In this document: one piece after another, positions 12,989-14,518 of the stretch | How the letters are laid out: the number at the start of each line of letters is the position of its first letter | Numbering within the stretch: the stretch's first letter is position 1 | From: Candidatus Kerfeldbacteria bacterium CG08_land_8_20_14_0_20_43_14 | Lineage (GTDB): Bacteria > Patescibacteriota > Patescibacteriia > PEXW01 | Direction: 5' to 3' | Assembly (NCBI GenBank): GCA_002774575.1 | Contig: PEXW01000071.1 | Location: 1 to 14,518 of the forward strand | Length of the DNA: 14,518 bases | Position numbers and translations under genes: made by a program | The notes under the pieces: generated by a model | What the model saw: the letters and a program-made list of their open reading frames with translations, nothing else | The model's database searches: none | Told to the model about the DNA's origin: nothing

Positions 12989-13744
12989 ATGGAAAAAATT
13001 CAATTACCTTCAAAAGTAAATTTTACGGAAAAATCTGAAAATGAGGCAGATTTTGTCATTGAGCCATGCTACCCTGGCTATGGCACCACCTTAGGCAATG
13101 CCTTGAGGCGGGTTTTACTGTCTTCTTTGCCGGGAGCCGCCATAACCGCTGTCAAAATTTCCGGCGCAACCCATGAATTTTCAACCTTGCCCCATGTCAA
13201 AGAAGACATGGTGGATTTAATCCTTAATCTTAAAGGCATCCGTCTGAAAATGTTTGAAGGCGAAAGCGCGGTCGTTGCGGTAAAAGTTAAGGGCGAAAAA
13301 GTTTTAACAGCCGGGGATTTGAAGTGTCCGTCAAATGTGGAAGTAAAAAATCCGGAGCATGTTATCGCTCATTTGACTGATAAATCAGCGTTATTGGAAA
13401 TGGAATTGACCGTGGGCATTGGCCGCGGCTATATTCCGGTAGAAATGCGGGAAAAAGAAAGATTGGATTTAGGCACGGTGGCCATTGACGCCATTTATAC
13501 CCCGGTGAAAAACGTGAATTTCCATGTGGAAAATGTCCGCGTTGGCCAAATGACCAATTACGACAAAGTGACTATTTCCGTGGTAACTGACGGAACAGTT
13601 TCGCCTCTGCAGGCTTTTCATGATGCTTCCAAAATGTTGGTTGAGCATTTTGAGCATTTGATCTCTTCGTTACCCCTGCCGGAAGCCAGTTTGCCTGAAA
13701 AGGCTGAAGCTAAATCTAAAAAGAAACCGAAAAAGGAAAGATAA
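12989..13744 (+). CDS. rpoA: RNA polymerase alpha subunit without C-terminal domain
   Basis: The N-terminal dimerisation and assembly domain is complete: Pro-Gly-Tyr-Gly-Thr-Thr-Leu-Gly-Asn-Ala-Leu-Arg-Arg-Val-Leu-Leu-Ser-Ser (29-46), the insert domain with Gly-Ile-Gly-Arg-Gly-Tyr-Ile-Pro (143-150), and the return helix Ala-Phe-His-Asp-Ala-Ser-Lys-Met-Leu-Val-Glu-His-Phe (209-221). The protein then ends at 251 in a Lys/Glu-rich tail (236-251). Typical alpha subunits have about 310-330 residues with a C-terminal domain that binds UP elements and activators; none is present, and the next gene begins 18 nt after the stop, so it is not lost by a nearby frameshift. Beta and beta-prime assembly should be unaffected. 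No Shine-Dalgarno is visible. Confidence 0.95.
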   Translation: MEKIQLPSKVNFTEKSENEADFVIEPCYPGYGTTLGNALRRVLLSSLPGAAITAVKISGATHEFSTLPHVKEDMVDLILNLKGIRLKMFEGESAVVAVKVKGEKVLTAGDLKCPSNVEVKNPEHVIAHLTDKSALLEMELTVGIGRGYIPVEMREKERLDLGTVAIDAIYTPVKNVNFHVENVRVGQMTNYDKVTISVVTDGTVSPLQAFHDASKMLVEHFEHLISSLPLPEASLPEKAEAKSKKKPKKER

Positions 13745-13762
13745 TTTTTGGAATGAATTTTT

Positions 13763-14110
13763 ATGCGACATAAAAAAACCAGACCGATATTGGATAGAAA
13801 GGCTGCTTCCCGAAACGCGCTTTTAAAAAGCTTGGCGAACTCTTTTATCGTGCGCGGACAAATTAAAAGTAGTTTAGCCAAAATCCGGGCGGTCAAACCG
13901 ATTGTGGAAAAGGCTATTACTTCAGCAAAAAAGAACGACTTATCCCGACGCCGCGAATTATTGAAATATTTTTCCGAAGACGCAGTTAACAAGTTGCTTA
14001 AAGAACTTGGTCCGAAATATAAAGACCGCAAAGGCGGTTATACCCGAAAAATTTTAACGGCTCCCAATTTCGGCGATAACAGCCAGCAAGCTTACTTGGA
14101 ATTAGTTTAA
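13763..14110 (+). CDS. rplQ: ribosomal protein L17 (bL17)
   Basis: Large-subunit protein of 115 residues near the peptide exit, always next to rpoA in bacteria. It begins Met-Arg-His-Lys-Lys (family form Met-Arg-His-Arg/Lys), has Arg-Asn-Ala-Leu-Leu-Lys-Ser-Leu-Ala-Asn-Ser in the first helix, and ends near Gly-Gly-Tyr-Thr-Arg-Lys-Ile, followed by a short acidic end. The length is typical for the short bacterial form. rplM follows 3 nt after the stop. Confidence 0.96.
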   Translation: MRHKKTRPILDRKAASRNALLKSLANSFIVRGQIKSSLAKIRAVKPIVEKAITSAKKNDLSRRRELLKYFSEDAVNKLLKELGPKYKDRKGGYTRKILTAPNFGDNSQQAYLELV

Positions 14111-14113
14111 TTT

Positions 14114-14479
14114 ATGCCAAAACCGCAGATCCCCAACACGCAAGTTACCATCGACGCCTCTGGCAAAATCCTGGGCAGGGTTGCCACGCAGGTCGCCGTA
14201 ATTTTAAGAGGCAAGCATTTGCCGACTTTCCGGCCGGATGTGATTTCCGGAGAAAAGGTTTTGGTAAAGAATGTTTCAAAGATTGTAGTTACCGGCAAAA
14301 AAATTCAGGATAAAAAATACGCGCATTTTTCCGGTTATGCCGGCGGCTTAAGACAGACAAGTTATGGCGAGAAGCTGTCCAAGGATCCGAAAGGAATGTT
14401 CAGGCTGGCGGTCAGCAGAATGTTGCCGGACAATCGAACCAGGAAAAAAATTATGAGAAGACTTATTATTCAGCCTTAA
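14114..14479 (+). CDS. rplM: ribosomal protein L13 (uL13)
   Basis: Large-subunit assembly protein. Recognisable parts are Thr-Ile-Asp-Ala-Ser-Gly-Lys-Ile-Leu-Gly-Arg-Val-Ala-Thr near the start, Leu-Arg-Gly-Lys-His (family Leu-Arg-Gly-Lys-His/Asp) and Val-Lys-Asn-Val-Ser-Lys-Ile-Val-Val-Thr-Gly-Lys-Lys, then Gly-Gly-Leu-Arg and Met-Leu-Pro-Asp-Asn. At 121 residues it is about 20 shorter than the usual 140, with a shorter N-terminus and a short C-terminal end. The usual rplM-rpsI pair is joined directly to rplQ here, as in many bacteria. Confidence 0.95.
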   Translation: MPKPQIPNTQVTIDASGKILGRVATQVAVILRGKHLPTFRPDVISGEKVLVKNVSKIVVTGKKIQDKKYAHFSGYAGGLRQTSYGEKLSKDPKGMFRLAVSRMLPDNRTRKKIMRRLIIQP

Positions 14480-14483
14480 TTTC

Positions 14484-14518
14484 ATGCCTACTAAAATTTC
14501 CAAAACTGTCAAAAAGAA
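14484..14518 (+). CDS. rpsI: ribosomal protein S9 (uS9), 5' end only
   Basis: The window ends 11 codons into this frame (Met-Pro-Thr-Lys-Ile-Ser-Lys-Thr-Val-Lys-Lys). The residues alone do not identify it. The call rests on position: rpsI nearly always follows rplM, and the ATG is 4 nt after the rplM stop, in keeping with the spacing of the other genes in the cluster. Confidence 0.6.
   Translation, partial: MPTKISKTVKK

Noticed and set aside
13618..14031. Open frame of 137 codons on the - strand across the rpoA-rplQ junction
   Set aside because: It overlaps two certain genes on the other strand; the composition follows from reading their codons backwards.
1..14518. CRISPR array, insertion sequence or rRNA
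   Set aside because: I saw no regularly spaced direct repeats, no transposase, no inverted-repeat ends and no rRNA-like sequence.

Overview
The window suggests a small-genome bacterium with the standard genetic code, most plausibly a member of the Patescibacteria (Candidate Phyla Radiation, CPR; Parcubacteria-like). This is inference. It rests on a compact layout with every gene on the + strand, very short intergenic gaps, several trimmed housekeeping proteins (alanyl-tRNA synthetase ending after its editing domain, RNA polymerase alpha without its C-terminal domain), and several start codons placed directly behind a -10 box with no Shine-Dalgarno sequence. TGA is used as a stop (309-311, 9053-9055), so this is not a code-25 lineage such as Gracilibacteria or Absconditabacteria.

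Region 1 (1-1740) holds three unrecognised genes: a small basic protein, a 59-residue two-helix membrane protein and a polytopic membrane protein of 286 residues. Two of these have strong Shine-Dalgarno sequences and sigma70-like promoter elements, and hairpin terminators separate the units. Region 2 (1737-3154) is the most interesting part: a secreted lipoprotein followed 18 nt later by a clear heliorhodopsin (seven helices, retinal-binding Lys247, counterion Glu113), closed by a hairpin terminator. Region 3 (3159-6017) is a two-gene operon for a 2-oxoacid:ferredoxin oxidoreductase (fused gamma-alpha subunit plus TPP/iron-sulfur beta subunit). A small reading frame without an ordinary start codon follows it, then a terminator. 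Region 4 (6022-10931) contains recJ, an RNase H-like gene, a membrane-anchored alpha/beta hydrolase and alaS. Region 5 (10932-14518) is a leader region and the conserved infA-rpmJ-rpsM-rpsK-rpsD-rpoA-rplQ-rplM-rpsI translation/transcription cluster, cut off by the window end a few codons into rpsI.

The most useful points are: (i) a heliorhodopsin paired with a lipoprotein, upstream of an enzyme class that is usually oxygen-sensitive; (ii) two almost identical leaderless promoter-start modules, TGCTATAAT-N6-ATG, at korA and recJ, where extended -10 elements need little from the -35 or upstream region, which fits an RNA polymerase alpha without its C-terminal domain; (iii) the minimised AlaRS; (iv) a small frame directly after korB, in korB's own frame, whose way of being translated is unexplained.
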